A stretch of 64,000 nt of DNA from Chitinophaga cymbidii. Lineage in GTDB: Bacteria > Bacteroidota > Bacteroidia > Chitinophagales > Chitinophagaceae. The DNA lies in contig NZ_BKAU01000007.1 of the NCBI RefSeq assembly GCF_007992715.1, positions 246,181 through 310,180 on the forward strand, written 5' to 3'. The number at the start of each line of letters is the position of its first letter. Position 1 is the stretch's first letter. The position numbers were made by a program, and so were the translations under genes. Shown piece after piece: positions 52,247 to 59,848 of this stretch. The notes below the pieces were generated by a model. It made no database searches and was not told the DNA's origin. It saw nothing but the letters and a program-made list of their open reading frames with translations.

Positions 52247-52254
52247 TACATTTG
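52247..52254 (+). promoter_or_regulatory. -7 box of the rlmH promoter
   Basis: TACATTTG matches TAnnTTTG, 27 nt before the GTG start of rlmH. No clear -33 TTTG is found at the usual distance. Confidence 0.5.
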
Positions 52255-52280
52255 AATGATCATCAAACACGCTGAAACCC

Positions 52281-52754
52281 GTGAAAATACAGCTTTGGAG
52301 CATTGGAAAGGAAAACGACGCCTACATCAATGAAGGTATTAAAATTTTTCAAAAACGATTACAGCATTACACCGATTTTGACATTAAACTAATCCCCACC
52401 GTGAAGCAGGCGGCCAGTCTTTCTGTTCCCGAACTGAAGAAACAGGAAGGCAGGATCATCCTGGACATGCTGCAGCCGCAGGATTACCTGCTGGCCCTCG
52501 ATGAAAGAGGCAAAACGATGACCACCGTACAGCTGGCAGACTTCCTGCAGCAGCGCACCAATGCCGGCACCCGGCAGCTGATCATCCTCATCGGCGGGGC
52601 CTTCGGGATCGATGCGGCGGTGCTGCAGCGCGCGCAGCTGCAACTCTCGCTTTCAGCGCTCACCTTTCCCCATCAGCTCGTGCGCCTCATCGTAACAGAA
52701 CAGGTTTACCGGGCATATACTGTCCTCAACAACGAAAAATATCATCATCAATGA
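52281..52754 (+). CDS. rlmH: 23S rRNA (pseudouridine-1915 N3)-methyltransferase RlmH
   Basis: The 157-residue SPOUT methyltransferase begins at a GTG (MKIQLWSIGKENDAYINEGI) and has the SAM-binding knot motifs YLLALDERGKTMTTVQLADF, LIILIGGAFGID and the C-terminal LTFPHQLVRLIVTEQVYRAY. It methylates pseudouridine 1915 in helix 69 of 23S rRNA. Length matches the family exactly. The rhomboid gene follows after 29 nt, so they may be co-transcribed. Confidence 0.95.
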   Translation: MKIQLWSIGKENDAYINEGIKIFQKRLQHYTDFDIKLIPTVKQAASLSVPELKKQEGRIILDMLQPQDYLLALDERGKTMTTVQLADFLQQRTNAGTRQLIILIGGAFGIDAAVLQRAQLQLSLSALTFPHQLVRLIVTEQVYRAYTVLNNEKYHHQ

Positions 52755-52783
52755 TTATTTTTACAAACTAACAGCACAATCGC

Positions 52784-53389
52784 ATGACCATTACCTTAGC
52801 CATTATCATTCTCACCTGTATTATATCTTTTACATCCTTTAACCGCCCGGAGCAGATCGACAAACTGAGCTTCTGGCCTTATTACGTGCAGGAGCGCAAG
52901 CAGTTCTACCGCTTCATTACCTCCGGTTTCGTGCACGCGGATTACATGCATCTTTTCTTTAACATGCTTACGTTGTGGTTCTTTGGAAGGACGATAGAAT
53001 CCGCTTTCGTGATCATTTTCGGGGGGAAGCTGCATTTTGTGCTGTTGTACTTGCTGGGACTGGTATTGCCGGATATATCCACCTATTTTAAATACAAGGA
53101 TACGTATGGTTACCGCTCGATCGGCGCTTCCGGGGCCGTATCCGCCATACTGTTCTCCGCCATACTGCTCGCTCCCTGGTCCAAACTACTCGTGTTCTTC
53201 ATTCCCCTGCCGGCCGTGATTTACGGCGTGCTCTTCCTGGCATACTCGGCTTATATGTCCAGGCGCGGCGGCGACGGCATCAATCACGATGCGCACTTCT
53301 GGGGCGCGGTACTCGGACTGGTGTACCCGCTGATCTTCCGGCCCGAGCTGGGCAAGCTGTTCGTGCAGCAGCTGTTAAGTATTTTTTAG
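52784..53389 (+). CDS. Rhomboid-family intramembrane serine protease
   Basis: The 201-residue membrane protein has six predicted transmembrane segments. HADYMHLFFNMLTLWFFGRT corresponds to rhomboid helix 2, IGASGAVSAILF holds the catalytic serine (GxSG), and NHDAHFWGAVLGLVYP holds the catalytic histidine. It cleaves substrates within the inner membrane; targets are unknown. Its last 15 bases overlap the convergent tilS gene. Confidence 0.92.
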   Translation: MTITLAIIILTCIISFTSFNRPEQIDKLSFWPYYVQERKQFYRFITSGFVHADYMHLFFNMLTLWFFGRTIESAFVIIFGGKLHFVLLYLLGLVLPDISTYFKYKDTYGYRSIGASGAVSAILFSAILLAPWSKLLVFFIPLPAVIYGVLFLAYSAYMSRRGGDGINHDAHFWGAVLGLVYPLIFRPELGKLFVQQLLSIF

Positions 53390-54700
53390 TTCTATTTTGA
53401 GCGCTTCCCTGGTGCCGGGGGTGATCCTGAAACGGTTGTCTATCCGCATGCCCGCGATCCAGACGATCTTTTTATGCGATTCCAGTACCCATATTTTTTC
53501 CTTTTCGGGGAGGGATAATTTCTGGTCGATGAAAAAGCGGCTGAGTTTTTTCTTTTTATCCATGCCGAGGGGATAGAAATAATCACCCTGCTTCCATTTG
53601 CGCAGCAGCAGCGGGAATTGCACCTGTTGTTTATCGATATAGGCGATGTGGGGATCTGTTGAAATATGCGCCGGATCACAGGTTTTGAGCAGCAGCTGCG
53701 CTTCCGGCAGCTGTACCGTCTCCTGCCCTTTTTCGATCACGAAATGCGCGGATGCCGCAGGTTCCAGGGGCGTAATGATCAGCCATTTCCGGTCACGCAC
53801 AATGCGGTAGGTGGGCGTAGCCACCCATTTACCCGGCTCGCTGTCCACCAGCTCCGCCACCTGCGCGGCTTGCGCGGCGCTGCACTGGAAGGGTTTCAGC
53901 AATTCATATAAGATGGTTTGCAGGGGCTGCGCCTGTTTCAGCTTGAGCACGGGAATGAAATATTCCTGTTTCCGCTGTTCCAGCAGGTTGCGCCGGTGTA
54001 CGGCAATCGCCTGCTGATAGAGCATTTCCGCCTCCCGGAACCTTTGTATGCCGGCGCCGGTGTTCTTTACCACTTGCGGATAGGCTTCTTCCAGCAAAGG
54101 CAATACGCGGTGCCGGAAAAAGTTTCGTGTATACTTGTCCGTTGCATTGGAGCTGTCTTCCACATGTTCCAGCTGATGCGCGTTTGCATAGGCGGTAATC
54201 TCCTCGCGGGTGGCGAACAAAAGCGGCCGCACCAGCTTGCCCTGCTTTGGCAGGATGCCGTGTAAACCCGCCATGCCCGTGCCTTTGGAGATGTTCATCC
54301 AGAGCGTTTCCACATTGTCCTGCATATGATGCGCGGTAGCGACATGATCATATCCCTCCTCCTGCCGTATCTTTTCCAGCCACATGTAGCGCAGCTCGCG
54401 CGCCGCCACCTGGATGGATTGCTTTTGCGCCTGCGCCCGTTCCGCCGTGTCAAATTGCTGCAAGTAGAACGGCACGTTATACCGCTCCGCCAGCCGGCGT
54501 ACGAATTGTTCATCCCGCTCCGATTCTCCGCCCCGCAACCGGAAATTGCAATGCGCGATGCCGATATTAAACCCGGCGGCTACGCACAGATGCGTCAGCA
54601 CGACAGAGTCCATTCCCCCGCTGACGGCCAGCAGCAGGCGTTGCGCGGGGTCAAAAAGCCGTTCCCGGTGAATATATGATTGCAGCTGTGAAAGCATCAT
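53375..54700 (-). CDS. tilS: tRNA(Ile)-lysidine synthetase TilS
   Basis: The start MMLSQLQSYIHRERLFDPAQ was preferred over an upstream ATG that would add 16 residues atypical for the family. The 441-residue protein has the PP-loop LLLAVSGGMDSVVLTH, then HCNFRLRGGESERDEQF, HHMQDNVETLWMNISKGTG and EDSSNATDKYTRNFFRHRVL, all TilS hallmarks. The C-terminal substrate-recognition domain is present (WKQGDYFYPLGMDKKKKLSR). It converts C34 of tRNA-Ile(CAU) to lysidine, an essential step. It is upstream of and convergent to the rhomboid gene. Confidence 0.96.
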   Translation of the reverse strand: MMLSQLQSYIHRERLFDPAQRLLLAVSGGMDSVVLTHLCVAAGFNIGIAHCNFRLRGGESERDEQFVRRLAERYNVPFYLQQFDTAERAQAQKQSIQVAARELRYMWLEKIRQEEGYDHVATAHHMQDNVETLWMNISKGTGMAGLHGILPKQGKLVRPLLFATREEITAYANAHQLEHVEDSSNATDKYTRNFFRHRVLPLLEEAYPQVVKNTGAGIQRFREAEMLYQQAIAVHRRNLLEQRKQEYFIPVLKLKQAQPLQTILYELLKPFQCSAAQAAQVAELVDSEPGKWVATPTYRIVRDRKWLIITPLEPAASAHFVIEKGQETVQLPEAQLLLKTCDPAHISTDPHIAYIDKQQVQFPLLLRKWKQGDYFYPLGMDKKKKLSRFFIDQKLSLPEKEKIWVLESHKKIVWIAGMRIDNRFRITPGTREALKIELKNT

Positions 54701-54757
54701 GATCTGGTGTTTGACCGCAGCCGCTATTTGCCGCAGCAGGCAGGTCATTAAAAGGTA

Positions 54758-55069
54758 TCAGTCTGTCAAATCCTCGAATGCGGCCTGCAGCTCGCTATAG
54801 GCATGCATATCTCTCGCCTCCTTCGCTACAAGCATTCCTTTTTCATACGTGGCGATCGCCGCAAAGTGCTCCCCGTTGCGTTCCAATAATTTCCCGAGAT
54901 GGTAATAAGAACCTACATATCCCGGCTCCGCCGCCAATAATTCTTCAAAGATATCCTTTGCCGCCGCATCGTTCTGTTGCTTGATGTATTCCAGTGCCAG
55001 CGCGTGTTTCAGGAAGCTGTCACCCGGACTGTTTTCCAGGAAAGCTTTTATTTGCGCGATTCTATCCAT
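54758..55069 (-). CDS. Small tetratricopeptide-repeat protein
   Basis: The start MDRIAQIKAFLENSPGDSFL gives a compact 103-residue protein; the frame is open upstream but that stretch lies in the promoter region. About two and a half TPR units can be seen: LKHALALEYIKQQNDAAAKD, YVGSYYHLGKLLERNGEHFA and AIATYEKGMLVAKEARDMHA. It has no signal peptide and is presumably a cytoplasmic scaffold protein of unknown partner. It lies 57 nt upstream of tilS on the same strand and may share its transcript. Confidence 0.8.
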   Translation of the reverse strand: MDRIAQIKAFLENSPGDSFLKHALALEYIKQQNDAAAKDIFEELLAAEPGYVGSYYHLGKLLERNGEHFAAIATYEKGMLVAKEARDMHAYSELQAAFEDLTD

Positions 55070-55104
55070 ATTATTTATTTCTAATTTAAATGCTCCTTTG
55101 ACGG

Positions 55105-55137
55105 TTGAGGCTGCAAAAGCTAAATCCCATATATTTG
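55105..55137 (+). promoter_or_regulatory. Promoter of the etfB-etfA unit
   Basis: TATATTTG (55130-55137) fits the -7 consensus and TTG (55105-55107) lies 22 nt upstream, slightly further than the preferred 19. The start codon of etfB is 36 nt downstream of the -7 box. Confidence 0.55.
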
Positions 55138-55173
55138 CTAATACTGCATTATTCACTAAACCAGCTAACGGAT

Positions 55174-55917
55174 ATGAAGATCTTAGTATGTATCAGTAAA
55201 ACGCCCGACACAACTGCAAAAATAGCTTTCACAGACAACAACACGAAATTCAGTGAAGCGGGCGTACAGTTTATCATTAACCCGTATGACGAATGGTATG
55301 CACTGGTTAGGGCTTTGGAGCTGAAAGAAAGCGGCGGCGCCACCGCTGTGCACCTGATCACTGTCGGCGGTGCAGACACGGAGCCCGTGATCCGCAAAGC
55401 CCTTGCCCTTGGCGGCGATGAGGCTTTCCGGGTGAATGCAGACAGCCAGGACAGTTATTTCATCGCTTCGCAGATCGCGGCGCATGCCCGGCAGGAAAAC
55501 TACGATATGATCCTTACCGGCAAGGAAACCATTGATTACAACGGTTCTTCAATAGGCGGCATGGTGGCCGCTTTGCTCGATATCCCCTATGTTTCCATCG
55601 CGTCAAAGCTGGACCTGAACGGCAGCACCGCAACGTTGAAAAGAGAGATCGAAGGCGGAGAAGAAGTATGTGAAGTGAGCCTGCCCGTGGTGATCTCCTG
55701 CCAGAAAGGAATGGCGGAAGCGCGCATTCCCAACATGCGCGGTATCATGGCCGCCCGCACCAAACCTTTGAAAGTGATTGAACCGGAGCAGGTGGAAACG
55801 CTGACCAGCATTGTGTCTTTCGAATTGCCGCCAGCCAAGGCCGGTGTAAAGATGATCGCGCCGGAAAATGTGGAAGAGCTGGTGAAGCTGCTGCACGATG
55901 AAGCGAAAGTGATCTGA
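55174..55917 (+). CDS. etfB: Electron transfer flavoprotein subunit beta
   Basis: The start MKILVCISKTPDTTAKIAF fits the family; a longer frame upstream was not used. The 247-residue protein has the ETF beta motifs IINPYDEWYALVRALELKES, ILTGKETIDYNGSSIGGMVA and the C-terminal PNMRGIMAARTKPLKVIEPE, which resembles the recognition-loop and AMP-binding region. With EtfA it forms the FAD-containing dimer that takes electrons from acyl-CoA dehydrogenases to the quinone pool. EtfA follows after 87 nt. Confidence 0.95.
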   Translation: MKILVCISKTPDTTAKIAFTDNNTKFSEAGVQFIINPYDEWYALVRALELKESGGATAVHLITVGGADTEPVIRKALALGGDEAFRVNADSQDSYFIASQIAAHARQENYDMILTGKETIDYNGSSIGGMVAALLDIPYVSIASKLDLNGSTATLKREIEGGEEVCEVSLPVVISCQKGMAEARIPNMRGIMAARTKPLKVIEPEQVETLTSIVSFELPPAKAGVKMIAPENVEELVKLLHDEAKVI

Positions 55918-56004
55918 TAAAACGGTTTGCGCAGAACGATCAGGTTATCTGCGGATCAGGCGCTAAAAGCCGGAAACCATCATTAAATCCTAAAAAATTA
56001 AAGA

Positions 56005-56979
56005 ATGTCTGTTTTAATATTTGCCGATCAATTTCAGGGAAAGATAAAAAAATCAGCTTTGGAAGCCGTGCAATACGGCGCAAAGGTAGCACAGCAGCTG
56101 GGCACTACGGCAACGGCGCTCGTATTGGGAGAAGTGGCCGCGGAAGAGCTGGCCCTGCCCGGACAATATGGCGCCGCAAAAGTGCTGCATGTGGCGGACG
56201 CCCGTCTGAATGAACTGGAAACCGGCGTAGCCGCGAAGATCATAGCGGAAGCCGTTGGTAAGGAAGATGCGGGTGTGGTGATCTTTTCCCATAACTTTTC
56301 CGGCCGCGCCATTGCGCCCCAGTTGTCCGCCCGCCTGAAAGCCGGACTGGTAGCGGGCGCCATCGCACTGCCGGATACATCGAACGGCTTTGTGGTGAAG
56401 AAGAACGTATTTTCCGGCAAGGCCTTTGCTAACGTAAATATTACTTCTCCAAAGAAGATCGTTTCCGTACTGCCGAATACCTTCAGCCTGGAAAACACCG
56501 GCGGAACCGCCACGGTAGAGCCTTTTGCGGCTACGATCAGTGATAGCGACTTCAGGGTGAAGCCCCTGAAAGTGGAAACCGTCAGCGGCGAAGTGCCGTT
56601 AACGGAAGCGGAGATCGTAGTGAGCGGCGGACGCGGGCTGAAAGGTCCCGAGAACTGGGGACTGGTGGAAGACCTGGCGCATGCCCTCGGGGCCGCAACC
56701 GCCTGCAGCCGCCCCGTTGCCGATGCCGACTGGCGCCCGCACCATGAGCATGTGGGGCAAACCGGCTTTACCGTACGCCCGAACCTGTACGTGGCCATCG
56801 GCATTTCCGGCGCCATTCAGCACCTCGCGGGTGTAAACGGCAGTAAGGTGATCGTGGTCATCAATAAAGACCCGGAAGCGCCGTTCTTTAAAGCAGCAGA
56901 TTACGGCATCGTTGGCGACGCATTTGAAGTAGTGCCGAAGCTGACGGAAGCAGTAAAAAAATACAAAGGGATCTCCTGA
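56005..56979 (+). CDS. etfA: Electron transfer flavoprotein subunit alpha
   Basis: The 324-residue protein has the N-terminal domain typical of EtfA and the conserved C-terminal FAD-binding domain: IVVSGGRGLKGPENWGLVED, ATACSRPVADADWRPHHEHV, GQTGFTVRPNLYVAIGISGA and KVIVVINKDPEAPFFKAADY. It binds FAD and pairs with EtfB. Both subunits are full length. No acyl-CoA dehydrogenase lies in the window. Confidence 0.96.
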   Translation: MSVLIFADQFQGKIKKSALEAVQYGAKVAQQLGTTATALVLGEVAAEELALPGQYGAAKVLHVADARLNELETGVAAKIIAEAVGKEDAGVVIFSHNFSGRAIAPQLSARLKAGLVAGAIALPDTSNGFVVKKNVFSGKAFANVNITSPKKIVSVLPNTFSLENTGGTATVEPFAATISDSDFRVKPLKVETVSGEVPLTEAEIVVSGGRGLKGPENWGLVEDLAHALGAATACSRPVADADWRPHHEHVGQTGFTVRPNLYVAIGISGAIQHLAGVNGSKVIVVINKDPEAPFFKAADYGIVGDAFEVVPKLTEAVKKYKGIS

Positions 56980-57000
56980 CAGTCAGGATGCCAAAGGCAA

Positions 57001-57065
57001 TTAATTACGGATTACGGATAGCATTTATACATACGTTTTAAAACATATCCGTAATTCGTAATTAA
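57001..57065. repeat. 20-bp inverted repeat with additional direct copies
   Basis: TTAATTACGGATTACGGATA (57001-57020) is matched by its reverse complement at 57046-57065 with one mismatch, around a 25-nt loop. A further partial direct copy (AATAATTCGTAATTC) follows. It begins 21 nt after the etfA stop. The motif is made of repeated AATTCGTAATT-like units and resembles dispersed REP-type elements; it may also act as a bidirectional transcription end. Confidence 0.75.
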
Positions 57066-57084
57066 TAATTCGTAATTCACTAAT

Positions 57085-57155
57085 GTTAGCGCTTTTTAGA
57101 TATCGGATATTTTTCTAACTTCACATCTTATACCGATTAAAACGTGAGCGCTAAC
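57085..57155. repeat. Perfect 9-bp inverted repeat upstream of the bifunctional nuclease gene
   Basis: GTTAGCGCT (57085-57093) and AGCGCTAAC (57147-57155) are exact reverse complements separated by 53 nt, in the promoter region 14 nt before the start codon. The arms themselves contain the palindrome AGCGCT. They could be paired half-sites for a repressor that loops DNA; no regulator is identified. Confidence 0.6.
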
Positions 57156-57168
57156 GCGTATTGACAGT

Positions 57169-57771
57169 ATGAGAAAAATAGAATTGGAAATAGTTGCTTT
57201 GTCGCACAGTATTACGCAGACCCACTCATACGCCGTGGTGTTGGGAGAAGTGAACGGATTGAGACGTTTGCCCATTGTAATCGGCGGATTTGAAGCACAG
57301 GCCATCGCGGTGGCACTGGAAAAAATGCAGCCCAGCAGACCCCTTACGCATGATCTCATGAAGAATTTCATGAATGCATTTAACATTGAATTGCATGAAG
57401 TGATAATCAGCAATTTGCAGGAAGGCATTTTTTACTCCAAGCTGATCTGCTCCAATAATGAAGACACCATCGAAATAGATTCCCGCACCTCAGACGCCCT
57501 GGCGCTGGCGGTGCGCTTCGGATGCCCCATCTATACGTACGAGAATATTCTGAACAGCGCCGGCATCCTGCTGGATGATCCGGCGGGCAAAAAGGTCACC
57601 AAGCCGGTAGGCGGCCCCTCTATTTCAGAGCACGAAAAAGGGGTGGAAGATGACCTGAAAGCGCTGAACCTGGACGAGCTGAACACACTGCTGCAGGAAG
57701 TGCTCGAACAGGAGGATTACATCCGCGCCATCGCCATCCGCGATGAGATCAATAGCCGTAAAAGTAAATAA
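57169..57771 (+). CDS. Bifunctional nuclease family protein (DUF151/BFN)
   Basis: The 200-residue protein has the conserved core of the bifunctional nuclease domain: SYAVVLGEVNGLRRLPIVIG, GFEAQAIAVALEKMQPSRPL, THDLMKNFMNAFNIELHEVI and IDSRTSDALALAVRFGCPIY. A UVR-like C-terminal segment LDELNTLLQEVLEQEDYIRA follows. Family members have been reported to have DNase and RNase activity. It lies only 6 nt before ispE, so the two are likely co-transcribed. Confidence 0.92.
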   Translation: MRKIELEIVALSHSITQTHSYAVVLGEVNGLRRLPIVIGGFEAQAIAVALEKMQPSRPLTHDLMKNFMNAFNIELHEVIISNLQEGIFYSKLICSNNEDTIEIDSRTSDALALAVRFGCPIYTYENILNSAGILLDDPAGKKVTKPVGGPSISEHEKGVEDDLKALNLDELNTLLQEVLEQEDYIRAIAIRDEINSRKSK

Positions 57772-57777
57772 CGACTT

Positions 57778-58587
57778 GTGATCCTTTTTCCCAACTGCAA
57801 GATCAACCTTGGCTTACACATCCTGCGGAAGCGGGAAGATGGCTTCCACGACCTGGAAACGGTCTTCTACCCCCTGCCCCTCGAAGATGCGCTGGAAGTG
57901 CTCACCACCACCGAGATGATCTTCAGCCAGAGCGGCATAGAGATACCCGGCGACGCTACCGAAAACCTGTGCGTGAAGGCTTACCAGCTGCTGAAAGCCG
58001 ATCACCCCCAACTGCCTCCCGTGCATATGCACCTGCACAAACACATTCCCACGGGAGCCGGCCTCGGCGGCGGCTCTTCAGACGGCGCCTTCACCCTGAA
58101 ACTGCTGAACGAAAAATACAACCTGAACATACCGGCGCAAAAGCTGGAACAGTACGCCGCCGTCCTCGGCAGCGATTGCCCCTTCTTCATCCGCAATACC
58201 GCCTGCTTCGCCAGTGGCCGCGGGGAGATCATGGAGCCCCTGCAGCTGGACCTCAGCGGCTATTCCTTCCTGCTGGTGCATCCCGGCATACACGTTAATA
58301 CCGGCTGGGCCTTCTCCCGGTTGACGCCCGGCCCCCCGGCCATACCGCTGCGCGAAATAGACTGGCAGGACGTGCTATCCTGGAAAGACCGGCTGACGAA
58401 TGATTTTGAAGATGTGGTGCTGGCCGCCTACCCCGCCATCGGCGCGATCAAACGGAAAATGTACGACACCGGCGCGGTTTACGCAGCCATGAGCGGCAGC
58501 GGCTCGGCGGTGGTGGCGATCTATCCGAAGAACAGCATCCCGGTATTGCAATGGGAAGAAGGTTACCGGGCATTTGAGGTTCCCTGA
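57778..58587 (+). CDS. ispE: 4-diphosphocytidyl-2-C-methyl-D-erythritol kinase IspE
   Basis: The 269-residue GHMP kinase starts at a GTG (MILFPNCKINLGLHILRKRE) and has the ATP-binding loop HIPTGAGLGGGSSDGAFTLK, the aspartate-containing LGSDCPFFI and the C-terminal motif YAAMSGSGSAVVAIYP. It phosphorylates CDP-methylerythritol in the non-mevalonate isoprenoid pathway. It follows the nuclease gene by 6 nt. Length is normal for the Bacteroidota enzyme. Confidence 0.95.
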   Translation: MILFPNCKINLGLHILRKREDGFHDLETVFYPLPLEDALEVLTTTEMIFSQSGIEIPGDATENLCVKAYQLLKADHPQLPPVHMHLHKHIPTGAGLGGGSSDGAFTLKLLNEKYNLNIPAQKLEQYAAVLGSDCPFFIRNTACFASGRGEIMEPLQLDLSGYSFLLVHPGIHVNTGWAFSRLTPGPPAIPLREIDWQDVLSWKDRLTNDFEDVVLAAYPAIGAIKRKMYDTGAVYAAMSGSGSAVVAIYPKNSIPVLQWEEGYRAFEVP

Positions 58588-58662
58588 AACAGGTTCTTTT
58601 TTAACCCTCCCCTCCTTTTTTGAATCAGAAAACGCTAATGGAGAATTATTCACTTTTCGTAT

Positions 58663-58739
58663 CTATGGGTATGCCATGGATATGCTATGGATGATCCATG
58701 GATAATCCATGGGTAATCCCCGGATTTGATGCGGATGTG
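58663..58739. repeat. 11-bp tandem repeat array (about seven copies)
   Basis: Consecutive 11-bp units read CTATGGGTATG, CCATGGATATG, CTATGGATGAT, CCATGGATAAT, CCATGGGTAAT, CCCCGGATTTG and ATGCGGATGTG. The middle units share CCATGGATAAT; the outer units are degraded. The period is close to one helical turn. The array lies between the ispE stop and the rplT terminator, both of which point toward it. Confidence 0.8.
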
Positions 58740-58764
58740 GCAGGGAGAAGGGATGGGTATGGGG

Positions 58765-58800
58765 CAAAAAATTAGCCGGCCTCTGCAAGAACCGGCTAAT
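58765..58800 (-). terminator. Intrinsic terminator of rpmI-rplT
   Basis: On the minus strand ATTAGCCGG and CCGGCTAAT form a nine-pair stem followed by a T run. It lies 24 nt beyond the rplT stop codon. Confidence 0.85.
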
Positions 58801-58823
58801 ACTTATCTAAAAATGAACATCTC

Positions 58824-59168
58824 TTATTTCACAGAAGCAACAAGGCTTTTGAACGTTTCGGGTTCGTTCATTGCCAGGTCGGCCAGCACTTTCCTGTTAA
58901 GACCTACTTGCTTTTCTGACAATTTGTGAATGAACTCGGAATAGGTCAGGCCTTCTGCCCTTGCCGCAGCGTTGATACGGGCGATCCAGAGCTGGCGGTA
59001 ATTCCTTTTCTTCAGTTTGCGGCCAACATAGCTATATGTAAGGCCCTTTTCCAGAACGTTCTTGGCAACCGTATATACGTTCTTACGTTTCCCGTAGAAG
59101 CCTTTCGCTTGTTTCAGGATCTTTTTTCTTCTGGCTCTGGACGCAACTGCGTTTACTGAACGAGGCAT
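58824..59168 (-). CDS. rplT: 50S ribosomal protein L20
   Basis: The 114-residue protein begins MPRSVNAVASRARRKKILKQ and contains KGFYGKRKNVYTVAKNVLEK, YVGRKLKKRNYRQLWIARIN and AAARAEGLTYSEFIHKL, all characteristic of L20. It binds 23S rRNA early in 50S assembly. It is co-transcribed with rpmI 39 nt upstream and followed by a clear terminator. infC, the usual first gene of this operon, is not adjacent. Confidence 0.97.
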   Translation of the reverse strand: MPRSVNAVASRARRKKILKQAKGFYGKRKNVYTVAKNVLEKGLTYSYVGRKLKKRNYRQLWIARINAAARAEGLTYSEFIHKLSEKQVGLNRKVLADLAMNEPETFKSLVASVK

Positions 59169-59207
59169 GTTATGCTTTTTAAAACTTGTTTAATAAATTG
59201 ATTAAAA

Positions 59208-59405
59208 TCAGCGCAGTACGAGCATACGCTTCACCAGGTTCAGATTGGCATCTGCTACCAGGCTGCTACCTCTCAGAGAACGCTTTCTTTTGTTAGACTT
59301 CTTCGTCAACAAGTGACTTTTATAAGCCTTCGGGCGTTTGATAGCTCCGCTTCCGGTCACCGTAAACGTCTTCTTCGCACGGCTATGAGTCTTTACTTTA
59401 GGCAT
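59208..59405 (-). CDS. rpmI: 50S ribosomal protein L35
   Basis: The start MPKVKTHSRAKKTFTVTGSG is the universal L35 N-terminus; an in-frame codon eight positions upstream was rejected. The protein is 65 residues and ends LVKRMLVLR. It is the first gene of an rpmI-rplT pair. A strong TAnnTTTG box lies 22 nt upstream. Confidence 0.97.
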   Translation of the reverse strand: MPKVKTHSRAKKTFTVTGSGAIKRPKAYKSHLLTKKSNKRKRSLRGSSLVADANLNLVKRMLVLR

Positions 59406-59426
59406 CTTACATTGAATTAAGGTCTG

Positions 59427-59434
59427 CAAAGGTA
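59427..59434 (-). promoter_or_regulatory. -7 box of the rpmI-rplT promoter
   Basis: The minus strand reads TACCTTTG, matching TAnnTTTG, 21 nt before the rpmI start codon. The short leader leaves little room for an L20-type autoregulatory structure. No -33 TTTG at 19 nt was found. Confidence 0.55.
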
Positions 59435-59848
59435 GGTAATTATTTTAAAAATAACGCAGCGCAGCGCAAAAATTGTCCACATTCCCGTTTTCCACAAAAA
59501 AAAGTTAACAACTTTTCCACCCGGGGTAATTAGTTGAATCTCAAATTGCTCATACTTTATAAACAGCAATTAAGCTCAAATTATCTATTTGAGGAAATTT
59601 TCTATTTTTGCAGTTAACCATATTATCATTAATTTTAATTTAGTTTTATTTAAAATTTATTCCATATCTACCGAACCGAATTAACCGAAAGCCTATGAAA
59701 CCGATCCTCTACACCTGTATCTCTGAAAGCCTGCTGAAAGGCTTCTCCTGTTCACAAACGTATAATAATAATGTAATGCCGCTGGCATCCGGAGTGTAAC
59801 GCCTATCCCTGCGTTGCCCTGCCTATGTTTCACCTAACGTTTGCGACA
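59435..59848 (+). other. AT-rich divergent intergenic region and long leader of the giant repeat protein
   Basis: No long gene is present. A TATTTTTG box at 59603-59610 suits transcription to the right, giving a leader of about 230 nt. The leader contains a possible hairpin AAGCCTGCTGAAAGGCTT (around 59718-59735) and a short open frame described separately. The stretch 59620-59670 is extremely AT-rich. Confidence 0.5.
59695..59799 (+). CDS. Possible 34-residue leader peptide
   Basis: An ATG-initiated frame of 34 codons (MKPILYTCISESLLKGFSCS, then 14 more residues ending LASGV) lies in the leader of the giant surface-protein gene and ends 49 nt before its start. It overlaps the hairpin mentioned for the leader. 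No family is recognised. It may be a chance frame. Confidence 0.25.
   Translation: MKPILYTCISESLLKGFSCSQTYNNNVMPLASGV

Noticed and set aside
57001..57155. Possible CRISPR array
   Set aside because: The repeats are inverted, too few and without regular spacers or cas genes.
58663..58739. Possible CRISPR or origin iterons
   Set aside because: The 11-bp units are directly adjacent without spacers, and no dnaA, replication gene or DnaA-box cluster is nearby.
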